DNA of 64,000 nt from Pseudomonadota bacterium (GCA_018241505.1 JAFEDS010000005.1:248001-312000); one strand, 5' to 3'; shown: positions 53,879-63,046, numbered from the stretch's first letter. The notes: generated by a model from the sequence alone, not told the origin. Numbers and translations are program-made.

Positions 53879-54822
53879 ACGCAGCCGCTGACGGGACCCG
53901 GCAAGCCACACAGGAGACATCCGACCGACGCGAAGGGTTTCGTGCGCAGTTGGAGTCGTGGCAGGCACGCATGGAGTCCGCTCTGGCTGCCCGGCTTCCG
54001 GGCCCTGAGGTTGTACCGTCACGGCTGCATGAAGCCATGCGTTACAGCGTACTTGGCGGTGGGAAACGCATCCGTCCTGCACTATTGTTCGCGGCCGCTC
54101 GCGCAATTGGAAAGAGCGAAGAGGAAGTGGAGGGCGCAGCGTGCGCCATTGAGCTGATACACGTGTATTCGCTCGTCCACGACGATCTGCCGGCGATGGA
54201 CGATGACGACCTTCGTCGCGGTCGACCCACCGTACACAAAGCCTACGATGAGGCGACGGGTGTACTGGTCGGCGATGCCCTCCAGACGTTGGCGTTTCAG
54301 GTACTGACCCGCGACCCGGCGCTGCCGGCGTCTCCGGCTACACGGCTGCGGCTCGTTGAGTTGCTGGCCGAAGCCAGCGGCTCCTTTGGGATGGCCGGCG
54401 GTCAGGCAATCGACCTGGCGGCCCAAGGTCAGCGCCTGAATCTGGCGCAGCTCGAGGAAATGCACTCCCGCAAGACCGGCGCTTTGATCCGTGTCAGCGT
54501 GATGATGGCCGCAGCGTGCGCATCTTCGTTGGACTCCCGCGTGCAGGATGCACTTGCGGGCTTTGCTGCTCCCATCGGCCTCGCATTCCAGATCCAGGAT
54601 GACTTGTTGGACGTGCTGGGCGATGTCACGACGCTTGGCAAGGCGACCGGTGCCGACAGCGAACGAGCGAAGCCCACTTACCCCGCAATCATCGGGATCG
54701 AGGCATCGCAGGAGTGGGCCCGCCGGCTGCACGCCCAGGCGCTGGATTCGCTGGCCCCGCTGGGATCGCGGGCCGACCTGCTGCGCGCCCTGGCCGACTG
54801 GCTCCTGGCACGGCACTATTGA
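53875..54822 (+). CDS. ispA: Farnesyl diphosphate synthase (short-chain prenyltransferase)
   Basis: 315 aa. Condenses IPP with DMAPP and GPP to FPP, the squalene precursor. First Asp-rich motif DDLPAMDDD begins at D103, and the second is FQIQDDLLDVLGD. The GGGKRIRP substrate segment (61-68) is intact. Embedded between hpnH and the squalene synthase gene, so it is presumably dedicated to triterpene synthesis. The genome may carry another copy. Confidence 0.94.
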   Translation: MNAAADGTRQATQETSDRREGFRAQLESWQARMESALAARLPGPEVVPSRLHEAMRYSVLGGGKRIRPALLFAAARAIGKSEEEVEGAACAIELIHVYSLVHDDLPAMDDDDLRRGRPTVHKAYDEATGVLVGDALQTLAFQVLTRDPALPASPATRLRLVELLAEASGSFGMAGGQAIDLAAQGQRLNLAQLEEMHSRKTGALIRVSVMMAAACASSLDSRVQDALAGFAAPIGLAFQIQDDLLDVLGDVTTLGKATGADSERAKPTYPAIIGIEASQEWARRLHAQALDSLAPLGSRADLLRALADWLLARHY

Positions 54823-54945
54823 GGCGGCGGCGACTCTAAGTATCTGGACCTTAACCGATTAATTGCATGGTAAAGTCCCGGGTTTGGTCCCGGGCCTGAG
54901 GACGGCCGGCCCGGGCGGCCGCATGTCGGAGGTCTCGTTCGAACG

Positions 54946-56121
54946 ATGTCGCTAGACGCTGCACAGATGGAATCCAGCATGTCCGATGAGGCTTACCAGG
55001 ACTACATCCTGCCGGGAGTCTCACGTACCTTTGCGTTGACGATTCCCGAGCTGCCCCAAGCCCTGCGCACGTCCGTTACCAACGCCTATCTGTTGTGTCG
55101 GATCGCCGATACCATTGAGGACGAGCCGGCCCTCTCTCCAACGGCCAGTCTGCATTTCCTGCAGCGTTTTGTCGGCGTACTGTATGGAACAGAGCCTGCC
55201 GCCGCGCTGGCACAGGACCTGGTTCCGCAACTCTCCAAGGAGACGTTACCGGCGGAGCACGACCTGGTGGCCAACGTGGAGCGTGTGGTGCGGGTGACCA
55301 ACCGCCTCGACGCCCAGCAGCGGCTCGCGATCCAACGTTGTGTGGAAGTGATGGCCGGTGGCATGCACCAGTTCCAACAGACCGCGAGCCTGCGGGGCGT
55401 CCCGCGGCTGACGGATCTCGATGACTACTGTTACTACGTCGCGGGCGTCGTGGGCCAGATGCTCACGGAGCTGTTCTGCGGTTACTCGCCCGCAATCGGC
55501 CGGCATCGCGACGAACTTCACGGGCTCGCGGTCTCGTTCGCCCAGGGACTGCAGATGACCAACATCCTGAAGGATGTGTGGGAAGACCGGGCGCGCGGCG
55601 CCTGCTGGCTGCCGCAGGAAGTATTCAGCCCGCACGGCATCGACCTGGGTACCCTGCGCAAGGGCGACAAAGGGTTCGATGCTGCGATGCGCGAGCTGGT
55701 TGGAATCGCGCACGAGCACCTGCGCAATGCGCTGTCATACACGTTACTGATTCCCGGGAAGGAGGCCGGCCTGCGCCGCTTCTGCCTGTGGGCCATCGGA
55801 CTGGCCGTGCTGACCCTGCGCAAGATTGCCGAAACCCCAGGTTTCACCTCCGGCAAACAGGTCAAGGTGCCGCGCTCCGCCGTCGCCGTAACCCGCATAA
55901 CGACCAACATATCCGTGCGTAACAACTGGATGCTCAAACGCCTGTTCGACATTGCCGCCCGAGGGGTGCCCCTCGCGCCGCCGGGGAGTGTGCGCCGCCC
56001 GTCCCGACCCGCACTGTTGCAGAATGGAGCCGCGATCCATTCCGAATACCCACTGGGCGCCGAAAGGCCCGTACAAATTGACCGGGGAGCCCGCCGCTCC
56101 GAAGGGAGATCCGCGCTTTGA
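54946..56121 (+). CDS. Squalene synthase-type prenyl synthase
   Basis: A 391-aa trans-isoprenyl head-to-head synthase. Both Asp-rich motifs are present: DTIEDE (D55-D59) and DVWEDRARGACW. The CYYVAGVVGQMLTELF segment, QGLQMTNILKDV, and a hydrophobic late helix (RRFCLWAIGLAVLTL) resemble true squalene synthases that go through presqualene diphosphate to squalene with NADPH, more than HpnC or HpnD. No hpnC, hpnD or hpnE lies nearby. ATG 54979 (MSDEAYQDY) is an alternative start. TTGA overlap with shc. Confidence 0.88.
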   Translation: MSLDAAQMESSMSDEAYQDYILPGVSRTFALTIPELPQALRTSVTNAYLLCRIADTIEDEPALSPTASLHFLQRFVGVLYGTEPAAALAQDLVPQLSKETLPAEHDLVANVERVVRVTNRLDAQQRLAIQRCVEVMAGGMHQFQQTASLRGVPRLTDLDDYCYYVAGVVGQMLTELFCGYSPAIGRHRDELHGLAVSFAQGLQMTNILKDVWEDRARGACWLPQEVFSPHGIDLGTLRKGDKGFDAAMRELVGIAHEHLRNALSYTLLIPGKEAGLRRFCLWAIGLAVLTLRKIAETPGFTSGKQVKVPRSAVAVTRITTNISVRNNWMLKRLFDIAARGVPLAPPGSVRRPSRPALLQNGAAIHSEYPLGAERPVQIDRGARRSEGRSAL

Positions 56122-58130
56122 GTCGCAATATCCGCGCTATCGAGACAGCCGCCAACAAACGCAACAACCGCCAGGAACTGCTGTCGCAAAGGCTCGAGCG
56201 CCACGAGCAACTGTCGCTCGGCCGCGGTATCGATTCCGCCCGCGAAGAGCTGCTCAACCGGCAGACTGCAGCCGGCTATTGGCTGTTTGAGCTGGAGGCC
56301 GATTGCACGATCCCCGCGGAATACATCATGATGATGCATTACCTCGATGAGATCGACGCGGCTCTCGAGGCGAAAATCGCCGTGTACCTGCGCGCGCACC
56401 AGGCCGATCACGGCGGCTGGCCGTTGTACTACGGCGGTGAGCTCAACCTGAGTTGTACGGTCAAGGCGTATTACGCACTCAAGCTCGCGGGCGACAGCCC
56501 GGACGCGCCGCACATGGTCCGGGCGCGAAAGGCAATTCTCGAGCGGGGAGGCGCCGCCCATGCCAACGTTTTCACGCGAATCGCGCTCGCGCTGTTTGAG
56601 CAGGTTCCCTGGCGCGCGGTCCCGTACATTCCCGTCGAGATCATGTTGCTGCCGCGCTGGTTCCCGTTTCACCTGGACAAGGTGTCGTACTGGTCGCGTA
56701 CGGTCATGGTGCCGCTCTTCATTCTCTGCACCTACAAGCCGAAGGCGAAAAATCCGCGCCAGGTCGGCATCGCGGAGTTGTTCGCGGTCGCACCGGATCG
56801 CGAGCACGATTATTTCCACTCCGGCGGGCCGGAGAGCACCGGTACCCGGCAGCGTTTGCTGAGGTCCGCTTTCCTGGTCGTCGATCGCGTTTTCCGGATC
56901 ACCGACTTCCTGATTCCGCGAGCCATGCGGGCCGCGGCGACCAAGCGGGCTGAGAACTGGTTCCTGGAGCGTTTGAACGGTGAGGACGGGCTCGGCGCCA
57001 TCTTTCCGGCCATGGTCAATGCCCTGGAGGCCATGGTGTTGCTGGGCTATCCGGCGGATGATCCGCGCCGGGTGACGGCCAAGCGCGCGATCGACAAGCT
57101 GTTGGTCGTTGATGCAACTTCCGCTTACTGCCAGCCGTGTGTATCGCCTGTCTGGGACACGGCGCTGGCGGCTCTGGCCGTGGAAGAATCGGGCGGCCCC
57201 GCGGCCGCGGTCGGTGCGGAAGCCGCGCTCGACTGGCTGATGAGCAAGCAATTGTTGGATGCACCTGGCGACTGGCAGGTGAACCGTCCCAACCTGAAGA
57301 GCGGCGGCTGGCCGTTCCAGTTTGCGAACGGCCACTATCCGGACCTCGATGATACGGCGGCCATTGTCTGGGCCATGCAGCGCGCGAATGAGAGCGGCAA
57401 GTACACCGAGAGCATGCATCGCGCGTTGGATTGGCTGAGCGGCATGCAAAGCTCGGACGGTGGTTTCGCCGCCTTCGATGTCGACAACACTCACTACAAC
57501 CTCAATCAGATTCCATTCGCCGACCACGGCGCCCTGTTGGATCCTCCAACGGCCGATGTCACGGCGCGCGTTGTTGCGGCAATGGCGATTGTCGGACGGC
57601 CCCAGGATGCGGCCGCTCTGCAGCGAGCCATCGCATTCCTGCGGCACGATCAGACAGCGGAAGGCTCCTGGTTCGGCCGTTGGGGCACCAATCACATATA
57701 CGGTACCTGGTCCGTGCTCGCCGGCCTCGGACAGGCCGGTATCGGCCCGGATGATGAGGCGGTTCGGCGCGCGGTCGACTGGCTCAACTCGCGCCAGAAT
57801 AGCGATGGCGGCTGGGGAGAGAGCAACGACTCCTATGCCGGCAAGACACACCTGGGCGAGCGAACTGCAAGCACACCTCACCAGACAGCCTGGGCCCTGC
57901 TGGGCTTGATGGCTGCCGGGCAGGCAGGCTCGGTTGCTGCTCGCGGTGGCGTCGAGTACCTGCTGCGCACTCAGAGGGCCGATGGTCTTTGGTCGGATCC
58001 GCACTTCACGGCGCCGGGATTCCCCCGGGTGTTCTATCTGAAGTACCACGGCTATTGCGCGTATTTCCCGCTCTGGGCGCTCTCGGCATATCGCAACCAG
58101 GTGCGGCCTGGAGCCGCTCATTGGCACTGA
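56118..58130 (+). CDS. shc: Squalene-hopene cyclase
   Basis: Cyclises squalene to hopene/hopanol on the membrane. 670 aa, normal. Catalytic DxDDTA is D409-L-D-D-T-A (YPDLDDTAAIVWAM). Several QW repeats are visible (GGWPLYYGGE, DGGFAAFDVDN, QNSDGGWGES, TQRADGLWSD). Starts at TTG overlapping the previous stop, with GGGAG upstream at 56104-56108. The final codons overlap hpnG. Confidence 0.97.
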   Translation: MSRNIRAIETAANKRNNRQELLSQRLERHEQLSLGRGIDSAREELLNRQTAAGYWLFELEADCTIPAEYIMMMHYLDEIDAALEAKIAVYLRAHQADHGGWPLYYGGELNLSCTVKAYYALKLAGDSPDAPHMVRARKAILERGGAAHANVFTRIALALFEQVPWRAVPYIPVEIMLLPRWFPFHLDKVSYWSRTVMVPLFILCTYKPKAKNPRQVGIAELFAVAPDREHDYFHSGGPESTGTRQRLLRSAFLVVDRVFRITDFLIPRAMRAAATKRAENWFLERLNGEDGLGAIFPAMVNALEAMVLLGYPADDPRRVTAKRAIDKLLVVDATSAYCQPCVSPVWDTALAALAVEESGGPAAAVGAEAALDWLMSKQLLDAPGDWQVNRPNLKSGGWPFQFANGHYPDLDDTAAIVWAMQRANESGKYTESMHRALDWLSGMQSSDGGFAAFDVDNTHYNLNQIPFADHGALLDPPTADVTARVVAAMAIVGRPQDAAALQRAIAFLRHDQTAEGSWFGRWGTNHIYGTWSVLAGLGQAGIGPDDEAVRRAVDWLNSRQNSDGGWGESNDSYAGKTHLGERTASTPHQTAWALLGLMAAGQAGSVAARGGVEYLLRTQRADGLWSDPHFTAPGFPRVFYLKYHGYCAYFPLWALSAYRNQVRPGAAHWH

Positions 58131-58837
58131 ACACAGTCGGGATCGTGTGTGCGCTCGCTTCGGAAGCGCGGCACCTGGGTCCGACAGTCCGTTTAGCTGA
58201 GCCGGTGGGATCGTTGCCGGATGGCACGCTGGTGGCCACGACGGGCATGGGCCGCTCGGCCGCCGCAGCCGGGGCGCGAGCCCTGATCACCGCCGGAGCC
58301 GGCGCTCTTGCAAGCTGGGGGATGGCTGGAGGACTCGATCCATCACTGGCAGCGGGCGCAATCCTGCTGCCTACGGAAGTCGTCGGCATCGATGGAAGCG
58401 CTCACCCATGCGAAGCCGGCTGGCGCAGCCGGCTGAGCAGCACCATCACGGCACAAACGGGCAGGCTACTGACGTCCGCGAAGGCCGTTGGATCGGTCGA
58501 GGACAAGGCGGCGTTGTTTCGAAGCACACGTGCCGTCGCCGTCGATATGGAGAGTGCCGCGATCGCCGAAGTCGCTGAAGAACACGGGTTACCGTTCATT
58601 GCAGTCCGCGTGGTCGTTGACAGCGCGGCGGACGTGTTGCCCCGTGCCGTCACTGCCGCAGCAGACAATGAAGGCCATCTGCACATCTGGCGTCTCATTG
58701 GGGCATTGGCTCTCGCGCCCAACGAATTGGCGCCGCTGATCCAGCTTGCACGGCGCTATCGGGCCGCCAATCGTTCACTCGCTGCGATCGCCCGGAAGGG
58801 CTCGCTGGCACTGTCCGCTTTTCCGAGCCCGGCATGA
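58121..58837 (+). CDS. hpnG: Hopanoid-associated phosphorylase HpnG
   Basis: Nucleoside phosphorylase-like enzyme that removes adenine from adenosyl-hopane to give ribosyl-hopane. About 238 aa starting at TTG 58121 (LALNTVGIVCALASEAR), with GGAG 8 nt upstream; the start lies inside the end of shc. GMGRSAAAAGARAL and the VAVDMESAAIAEVAEEHGLPF motif with the active-site Glu are conserved. Its ATGA overlap leads into hpnA. Confidence 0.93.
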   Translation: MALNTVGIVCALASEARHLGPTVRLAEPVGSLPDGTLVATTGMGRSAAAAGARALITAGAGALASWGMAGGLDPSLAAGAILLPTEVVGIDGSAHPCEAGWRSRLSSTITAQTGRLLTSAKAVGSVEDKAALFRSTRAVAVDMESAAIAEVAEEHGLPFIAVRVVVDSAADVLPRAVTAAADNEGHLHIWRLIGALALAPNELAPLIQLARRYRAANRSLAAIARKGSLALSAFPSPA

Positions 58838-59823
58838 AGGCATTGGTGACGGGGGCCACCGGATTTGTCGGTGCGGCTGTTGCGCGCGCGCTCATTCAGG
58901 AAGGTTGGGAAGTCCGCGCGTTGGCGCGCAAAGGCTCGGACCGTCGCAACATCCAACACCTTGCTCTCGCCGTCGCTGAAGGCGACCTGGCAGACAGGGC
59001 GTCGTTGGATCGTGCGCTGACAGGCTGCGACGCACTGTTCCATGTCGCGGCGGACTACCGGTTGGGCGCGTTCGATCCCAAACAGCTCTATCAAACCAAC
59101 GTTGAAGGTACCCGCAGCATCCTCGAGGCATCACGACAGGCAGGCGTCCGCCGGGTTGTGTACACCAGCAGCGTGGCAACCATGGGCATTCCCAAGGATG
59201 GCACGCCCGGCAACGAAGACACGGCTGTCGGGGTTGCCGACATGATCGGGCACTACAAGCGCTCGAAATTTCTCGCTGAGCAGGTTGCGCGCGAAGCAGC
59301 ATTGGCCGGGCTGTCGGTCGTCATCGTCAATCCGTCGACTCCCATCGGGCCCGGGGACATCAAGCCAACACCCACGGGGCAACTGGTCCTGGACGCTGCC
59401 GCCGGCCGGATGCCGGCCTATGTCGATACGGGCTTGAACGTGGTGCATGTCGATGATGTCGCCGCCGGACATCTGCTGGCGTTTCACCGCGGGCGCGTGG
59501 GCGAGCGTTACATTCTCGGCGGACAGGATTTGAGTCTGCGCGATATTCTGGTGGCGATCGCCGGAATCGTCGGCAGGAAGCCGCCCTCGATCCGTCTACC
59601 AACAGGCGTGGTGTTGCCCATTGCGTATGTCGCCGAGGCGTTTGCCCGCGCGACGGGTCGGCCCGGACGGATCACCGTCGAGGGGGTCAGAATGTCCCGC
59701 AAGCGGATGTTCTTCTCGAGCGACAAGGCGCGGCGCGAGCTCGGGTACACCTGGCGCCCCCCAATTGAAGCATTGCGTGATGCCATCGCCTGGCTGCGGC
59801 AGCAGGGCTTGCTGTCCCACTGA
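58834..59823 (+). CDS. hpnA: Hopanoid-associated sugar epimerase HpnA
   Basis: A 329-aa short-chain (extended SDR) enzyme of the HpnA family. NAD-binding ALVTGATGFVGAAVARAL, VVYTSSVATMG and YxxxK (HYKRSKFLAEQ) with the LHVAADYRLGAFD-type segment. Exact substrate unsettled, thought to act on the sugar head group of hopanoids. Last gene of the tightly overlapped hpn run; a 74-nt gap and a new promoter follow. Confidence 0.93.
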   Translation: MKALVTGATGFVGAAVARALIQEGWEVRALARKGSDRRNIQHLALAVAEGDLADRASLDRALTGCDALFHVAADYRLGAFDPKQLYQTNVEGTRSILEASRQAGVRRVVYTSSVATMGIPKDGTPGNEDTAVGVADMIGHYKRSKFLAEQVAREAALAGLSVVIVNPSTPIGPGDIKPTPTGQLVLDAAAGRMPAYVDTGLNVVHVDDVAAGHLLAFHRGRVGERYILGGQDLSLRDILVAIAGIVGRKPPSIRLPTGVVLPIAYVAEAFARATGRPGRITVEGVRMSRKRMFFSSDKARRELGYTWRPPIEALRDAIAWLRQQGLLSH

Positions 59824-59862
59824 ACAGCGGCGCAAATCCGCCTTTTGGGAGAGGCATTTCCT

Positions 59863-59891
59863 TTGGAGGGCCCTCAAATCGGGCGTAAAAT
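59863..59891 (+). promoter_or_regulatory. Putative promoter of the phosphonate/lipid genes
   Basis: TTGGAG (59863-59868), 17-nt spacer and TAAAAT (59886-59891). The expected transcription start is at or next to the ATG at 59898, and no Shine-Dalgarno precedes that ATG, so a leaderless message is possible. Inference by eye. Confidence 0.5.
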
Positions 59892-59897
59892 GACACA

Positions 59898-60581
59898 ATG
59901 ACGCCTGAATCAACCCTTTCGTCCGCGCCTTCCGCAGCGGCCCAGCGCCCTTGGGATGCGCGGCTGGCGCGCCGGTTGGTTACGCCCCTGAGAGACACCC
60001 GGACAACGCCAAACCACCTGACAACGCTGCGCCTCGCGGTGGGCCTGGCGGCCGCATCAGCCTTTTTACCGGGCACGTACGGTTGGACGAACATCGGTGC
60101 GTTGCTGATGGTCCTGTCAAACTTCCTGGACCACACGGACGGCGAGCTGGCGCGAATCAGCGGGAAGACCAGCCGCATCGGTCACATCTACGATCTGGCG
60201 AGCGACGCGCTGGTCACCGTGCTGCTGTTCTTCGCCATCGGGATCGGAGTAGGGACGCACGTGGGATCCTTGCTGCAACTGCCACCAGCCTGGCTGGGTT
60301 TGATTGCCGGCAGTGCCGTCGCCCTGATTTTCTATCTGCGGATGCGGATCGAGTCGCTGTTGGGCAAGGCCGGGACCCAACAGGGGTCCCTCGGTGGCTT
60401 TGAGACCGAGGACATCCTGTACCTGATGCCGCTCGTCACGCTGTGCAACGGCCTCACCAACTTTCTCATTGCGGCGGCCATCGGCGCGCCCTTGTTTGCC
60501 TTCTGGGTACTCTTCGATTACTGGCGCGTCGTGCGCCGTCTGCCGCCGCCCGCAGGGCAGCAGACTTCGGAGGTGGCCTGA
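59898..60581 (+). CDS. CDP-alcohol phosphatidyltransferase-family membrane enzyme
   Basis: A 227-aa inner-membrane enzyme. The CDP-alcohol phosphotransferase motif Dx2DGx2ARx8Gx3Dx3D is complete (LDHTDGELARISGK, then RIGHIYDLASDA). About five TM helices. These enzymes transfer a phospho- or phosphono-alcohol from a CDP carrier to an acceptor. With a downstream nucleotidyltransferase and PEP mutase the likely donor is a CMP-phosphonate, but this is inference. It lies 74 nt after hpnA; the oxygenase begins 5 nt after its stop. Confidence 0.9.
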   Translation: MTPESTLSSAPSAAAQRPWDARLARRLVTPLRDTRTTPNHLTTLRLAVGLAAASAFLPGTYGWTNIGALLMVLSNFLDHTDGELARISGKTSRIGHIYDLASDALVTVLLFFAIGIGVGTHVGSLLQLPPAWLGLIAGSAVALIFYLRMRIESLLGKAGTQQGSLGGFETEDILYLMPLVTLCNGLTNFLIAAAIGAPLFAFWVLFDYWRVVRRLPPPAGQQTSEVA

Positions 60582-60586
60582 ACCGC

Positions 60587-61291
60587 GTGTCGAGCCTGGA
60601 CGCCGAGCGACTGCGCCAGGAGTTTGTCCGCCAGGGTTCGTTCCTGTACCTGCCGGAGTTTCTCGAACCCGAGGTGACGGCTCAGCTCGTGGCCGCCATG
60701 AAGGCGGTCGAGCCTTCGGTCAACCGCAACTATCTGCCCGGCCACAAGCAGGGTGGCAGTGTCAGCCGCCACACCCTGGATCAACAGGCACAGTTCATAG
60801 CCCAGTTGTATCGATCGCCCGCGCTCGTGGCCTTGCTGGAGAGCATCGCGGGGGAGCGGCTGCAGTTGTCGCCCGCGGATGACCCGCATGCCTATGCCCT
60901 GTATTTCTATACGAAGCCCGGCGATCACATCGGGTGGCACTACGACACTTCGTACTACGCGGGCCGCCGCTACACGCTGCTGCTCGGAGTGCTGGATCAG
61001 TCCTCCTGCCGGCTGGACTACGAGTTGCATACCCGGGAAGCCGGCGCCACCGTCGTACCGGGATCGGTGCAGATCCCGCCGGGCGGGCTCGTGTTCTTTG
61101 ACGGCGACAAGCTGCGCCACCGCATCACGCCGCTGGGCGAGAACGAAAAGCGGGTGTCCCTGACGTTTGAATATGTGACCGACCAGCGCATGAATCCGCT
61201 GTGGCGGCTCATCTCCAACTTCAAGGACGCGGTCGCGTATTTCGGGCTCCGACAGGTATTCCAGCGCAGCAAGGGACCCGCGCCCCCATGA
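60587..61291 (+). CDS. 2-oxoglutarate/Fe(II) dioxygenase-like protein
   Basis: About 234 aa. The Fe-binding facial triad is H118-x-D120 in GWHYDTSYY and H178 in LRHRIT, with R189 exactly 11 residues later as the 2-oxoglutarate anchor. GTG 60587 is chosen as start (GGAGG lies 13 nt upstream); CTG 60578 is an alternative. Such enzymes hydroxylate or otherwise oxidise small substrates; in phosphonate clusters they can tailor the C-P compound. Substrate unknown. ATGA overlap with the next gene. Confidence 0.86.
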   Translation: MSSLDAERLRQEFVRQGSFLYLPEFLEPEVTAQLVAAMKAVEPSVNRNYLPGHKQGGSVSRHTLDQQAQFIAQLYRSPALVALLESIAGERLQLSPADDPHAYALYFYTKPGDHIGWHYDTSYYAGRRYTLLLGVLDQSSCRLDYELHTREAGATVVPGSVQIPPGGLVFFDGDKLRHRITPLGENEKRVSLTFEYVTDQRMNPLWRLISNFKDAVAYFGLRQVFQRSKGPAPP

Positions 61292-62271
61292 CCCGGGCGG
61301 CTATCTGGCTGCTCTCGGCAGGGGTGTTGCTGTTTGCCGGAGTGCTCATCTCCCAGGGTCTCACGGCGGTGTTTGCCACGCTGGCCGTTGCGGGGTGGGG
61401 ACTGTTTCTCGTCGCGCTGATCCATGTAGTTCCGCTCGTGCTGGATGCGGCCTCGATTCGTGTCATGTTTGACAAAGCCAAGGTCCGCAGCACGCTGTGG
61501 GATGCGATTCTTGCGCGTTGGGTCGGCGAGTCCGCCAACAGCTTCCTGCCCGCGGGCCCCATTGGCGGCCCTGTTGTCATGTCCCGCTATTTTGCGCAGC
61601 GTGGGATGTCGATGCGCGAGGCGGCGGCGGGAGTGACCGTGAGCACTACTTTGCAGGCGCTGGCTCAGATGGTCTTTGCGCTGATGGGCGTGGCAATGCT
61701 CGGCGCACACGCCGCCAGCTCCGAGCACGCGCTTCTCACTCCGCTGCTCGTCGCAGGTGGCGTGCTCACGTTCTGCCTCACAGGCTTCTATCTGGCCCAG
61801 CGCAATGGCTTGTTCGGCAAGCTGGCGCGCCTGCTCCAGCGCTTCCGGGGCCGGCGCGACTGGTCGAAGCTGACCAGCCAGGCCGACGCCATCGATCACG
61901 CGGTGCAGGATGCTTACGGCCGCCGGGGACGGGCGGCAGCCAGCTTTTTTCTCAGCTTCGCGGGATGGGTGATCGGCATCGCCGAGGTCTATGTGATCCT
62001 GCAGTTGCTGCGCTTTCCCGTGAGCTGGAGCGATTCGTTGCTGTTGGAAAGCCTGGGGCAGGCCATCCGGGCCGCCGGGTTTGCCATCCCCGGATCCCTG
62101 GGGATCCAGGAGGGCGGCTACCTGCTGCTGGCGCCGCTCGTCGGCATGCGGCCGGAGACGGCGCTCGCGCTTTCCCTGGCAAAGCGGGCCCGCGAGGTGA
62201 TCCTCGGGGGGCCGGGTCTGTTATACCTGCACTTTTCGGAGCGGGGCTGGCGCCGCCGCTCCGTAGCTTGA
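61288..62271 (+). CDS. HpnL-like membrane protein (LPG synthase TM/UPF0104 family)
   Basis: A 327-aa protein with about eight TM helices, of the lysylphosphatidylglycerol synthase transmembrane/UPF0104 group. ESANSFLPAGPIGGPVVMSRYFAQ and the AGFAIPGSLGIQEGGYLLLAP segment match the hopanoid-associated HpnL subset. HpnL-like proteins are proposed to move lipids across the membrane; this is inference. ATG at 61288 overlaps the oxygenase stop. Confidence 0.85.
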   Translation: MTRAAIWLLSAGVLLFAGVLISQGLTAVFATLAVAGWGLFLVALIHVVPLVLDAASIRVMFDKAKVRSTLWDAILARWVGESANSFLPAGPIGGPVVMSRYFAQRGMSMREAAAGVTVSTTLQALAQMVFALMGVAMLGAHAASSEHALLTPLLVAGGVLTFCLTGFYLAQRNGLFGKLARLLQRFRGRRDWSKLTSQADAIDHAVQDAYGRRGRAAASFFLSFAGWVIGIAEVYVILQLLRFPVSWSDSLLLESLGQAIRAAGFAIPGSLGIQEGGYLLLAPLVGMRPETALALSLAKRAREVILGGPGLLYLHFSERGWRRRSVA

Positions 62272-62282
62272 GAGGCATTTTG

Positions 62283-63035
62283 ATGCGCGCGATTATATTG
62301 GCCGCCGGGCGCGGCATGCGTTTACAACAGGCAGAGGACCAACATACGCCCAAGTGCCTTCTGTCTTTCGACGGAGTGAGCCTCCTCGAACGGCATCTGC
62401 GCATTCTGCGCAAGGCGGGCGTCGACGAAGTGGTGCTGGCGCTGGGATTTCGGCACGACCTGGTGGAGGCTGAGCTCGACCGCCTGGCATGGCAGCCCCG
62501 GCCGCAAATCGTGCTGAACCCCGGGTACGAGCTGGGCAGCGTGCTGACCGTTCATACCGTTGGCGAAGCGCTCACGCGCGGCGGCGATGTGTTGTTGATG
62601 GACGCCGATGTGCTGTATCACGAAGGCATCATGAGCGCACTCGTCGCCGGCCCCAAGCCGGTGAACCGGATTCTCATCGACCGCAATTTCGAGCCCGGTG
62701 AGGAACCCGTGAAGGTATGTGTCAGTGACGGCGTCCCGGTCGAGTTTCGCAAGAAGCTCGCCCCCGACCTGAAATACGACACCATCGGCGAGTCCGTGGG
62801 TTTCTTCAGGTTCGATTCCGCCGGCGCACGCCGCCTCGCCACGCTAGTAGCCGGGTACGTCAACAGCGGCCGTTCCAACCTGCCTCATGAGGAGGCCATT
62901 CGCGACATGCTGTTGGAACGCAGCCAGATCATCGAAGTGACCGATGTCAGTGGGCTCGCGTGGATTGAGATCGATTTTCCCAATGATATAACCCGGGCCG
63001 CACGTGATGTGTTGCCCAGAGTTGCACCGCTGTAA
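62283..63035 (+). CDS. Nucleotidyltransferase, candidate phosphonate cytidylyltransferase
   Basis: A 250-aa sugar-nucleotidyltransferase fold: [11 protein letters not shown] at the N-terminus, [31 protein letters not shown] and a late Asp-containing [10 protein letters not shown]. Similar single-domain enzymes next to PEP mutase genes (PntC type) make CMP-aminoethylphosphonate. The ATG at 62283 fits the fold; the frame is open much further upstream without support. Starts 11 nt after the HpnL-like stop and 11 nt before pepM. Confidence 0.87.
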   Translation: MRAIILAAGRGMRLQQAEDQHTPKCLLSFDGVSLLERHLRILRKAGVDEVVLALGFRHDLVEAELDRLAWQPRPQIVLNPGYELGSVLTVHTVGEALTRGGDVLLMDADVLYHEGIMSALVAGPKPVNRILIDRNFEPGEEPVKVCVSDGVPVEFRKKLAPDLKYDTIGESVGFFRFDSAGARRLATLVAGYVNSGRSNLPHEEAIRDMLLERSQIIEVTDVSGLAWIEIDFPNDITRAARDVLPRVAPL

Positions 63036-63046
63036 GGACCGCGACC

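Noticed and set aside
55518-58127. 869-codon minus-strand open frame opposite sqs/shc
   Set aside because: Shadow of strongly conserved squalene synthase and SHC genes in GC-rich DNA; Arg/Ala-rich with no recognised domain.
59829-59846. GGCG/CGCC hairpin followed by TTTT after hpnA
   Set aside because: Stem is only 4 bp; too weak to call a terminator.
61497-62282. Upstream extension of the nucleotidyltransferase frame
   Set aside because: Overlaps the HpnL-like gene in another frame and is Arg/Gly-rich; the nucleotidyltransferase fold starts at 62283.
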